Assembly (NCBI GenBank): GCA_905215405.1
Contig: CAJMQE010000009.1
Span: forward strand, 1-64,000
Direction: 5' to 3'
From: an uncultured bacterium
Lineage (GTDB): Bacteria > Bacillota > Clostridia > Lachnospirales > Lachnospiraceae
Length of the DNA stretch: 64,000 bases
Positions 63,482 to 64,000 of the stretch are shown in pieces; the first letter of the stretch is position 1, and every line of letters begins with the position of its first letter. A model generated the notes under the pieces. It ran no database searches. It was not told where the DNA came from and was given only the letters and a program-made list of their open reading frames with translations. Made by a program: the position numbers and the translations under genes.

Positions 63482-64000
63482 TTATATAAGTGCCTGTATT
63501 CTGCTGACAGATGCAGACGCTTCCTCGTAATCAAAATTTTCTATATGTGATTCCAGTTCCTGAAACTCCTTCCAGAGCAAACTCTCGACTGAAATCATAC
63601 TTTTTAACTTTTCCAAATCATTTTCTATTCTGGTACTGACACAGGATTGCAAGTCTCTGTCTATCTTTACCAGCAACTGATTCAGTTCCGGCAGGTCTTC
63701 GATCTGTTCTGTGCTTTCCTGTGTAGCTGCATTTTCCTGTGGGACGATTTCTCTGATTCTTTCCATCAGTTCGTCATACATCTGCATGAGCTGTGGATGT
63801 TTTCTTTCGATCAGTTCCACATTTTCCGCATCTCCTGCATTTTCCAGTTCAAATGCAAGTGCTGAGAATTCAGCGGCTCCAATACTTTTCGCACCACTCT
63901 TGACTCCATGCACAAGAATCGTATACTCTTTGAGATCACGCCTGTTAAGTGCTTCCTGAATCTTATCTCTGGAATTCAGGCTTGCAAAACTATCGAGTAC
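63482..64000 (-). CDS. Partial Hpt-domain protein, cut by the window edge
   Basis: The frame is open to the right edge, so only the C-terminal 172 residues are visible. It contains a histidine phosphotransfer (Hpt) domain: ILVHGVKSGAKSIGAAEFSALAFELE, where His is the phospho-acceptor, followed by the second helix (ENAGDAENVELIERKHPQLMQMYDELMERI). The last 70 residues form a helical tail with LNQLLVKIDRDLQ and ESHIENFDYEEAS. Hpt domains at this place usually end hybrid histidine kinases or phosphorelay proteins. The larger part lies outside. Confidence 0.75.
   Translation of the reverse strand, partial: VLDSFASLNSRDKIQEALNRRDLKEYTILVHGVKSGAKSIGAAEFSALAFELENAGDAENVELIERKHPQLMQMYDELMERIREIVPQENAATQESTEQIEDLPELNQLLVKIDRDLQSCVSTRIENDLEKLKSMISVESLLWKEFQELESHIENFDYEEASASVSRIQALI

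Overview
The window looks like chromosomal DNA of an anaerobic, low-GC Bacillota, most probably a Lachnospiraceae gut commensal. The reasons are the hprK-glucokinase-murB-rapZ-whiA-HPr gene order, strong AGGAGG ribosome sites, LytS/LytTR and CstA genes, a cell-surface GH28 enzyme, and an LPS-style CDP-sugar pathway without other LPS genes. The genus cannot be fixed by eye. No tRNA, rRNA, CRISPR array, transposase or prophage gene was seen.

Layout. (1) 147-15033, minus strand, housekeeping: pyrG, ftsH, uvrC, then hprK-glk-murB-rapZ-whiA-HPr and a MATE pump. A 2 kb non-coding island between ftsH and pyrG carries a tandem array of about 235 bp units plus a diverged inverted copy. (2) 15455-25942: a three-gene ABC-2 exporter, an orphan PH-like membrane protein, a broken GNAT gene beside a 12-bp minisatellite, a heterodimeric ABC exporter and a divergent LysR regulator. 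(3) 26259-36697: a large anchored GH28 pectinase, an NSS transporter, Mrp/ApbC, TtcA, an MBL lipoprotein, an EamA permease and a small unknown protein. (4) 37066-41258: CstA with a LytTR/LytS two-component system, probably pyruvate or related nutrient sensing and uptake. (5) 41505-43456: a CmpB-type membrane protein with a structured-looking leader, and a DUF2974 hydrolase. (6) 43766-61962, minus strand: an 18 kb surface-glycan locus of 14 genes. (7) ugd, divergent from that locus, and a partial Hpt protein at the right edge.

The glycan locus is the highlight. RfbF, RfbG and RfbH make a CDP-3,6-dideoxyhexulose. A TPP enzyme and an NAD(P) reductase follow, as in pathways to branched acetyl or hydroxyethyl dideoxysugars (yersiniose type). 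PEP mutase, phosphonopyruvate decarboxylase and 2-aminoethylphosphonate (AEP) transaminase make AEP. A LicC-like cytidylyltransferase could activate it as CMP-AEP and a LicD protein could transfer it to a glycan. A GT2, a flippase, a GT-C-like membrane protein and a fused mannose-phosphate enzyme complete the set. The rfbF and ugd promoters are back to back with their -35 boxes one base apart, so sugar supply on both sides may be co-regulated. My reading is a phosphonate-decorated surface polysaccharide carrying a rare branched dideoxysugar; that product is inference.

Several starts have been moved to internal ATGs with good ribosome sites. Promoters and operators are by-eye calls against sigma-A consensus.
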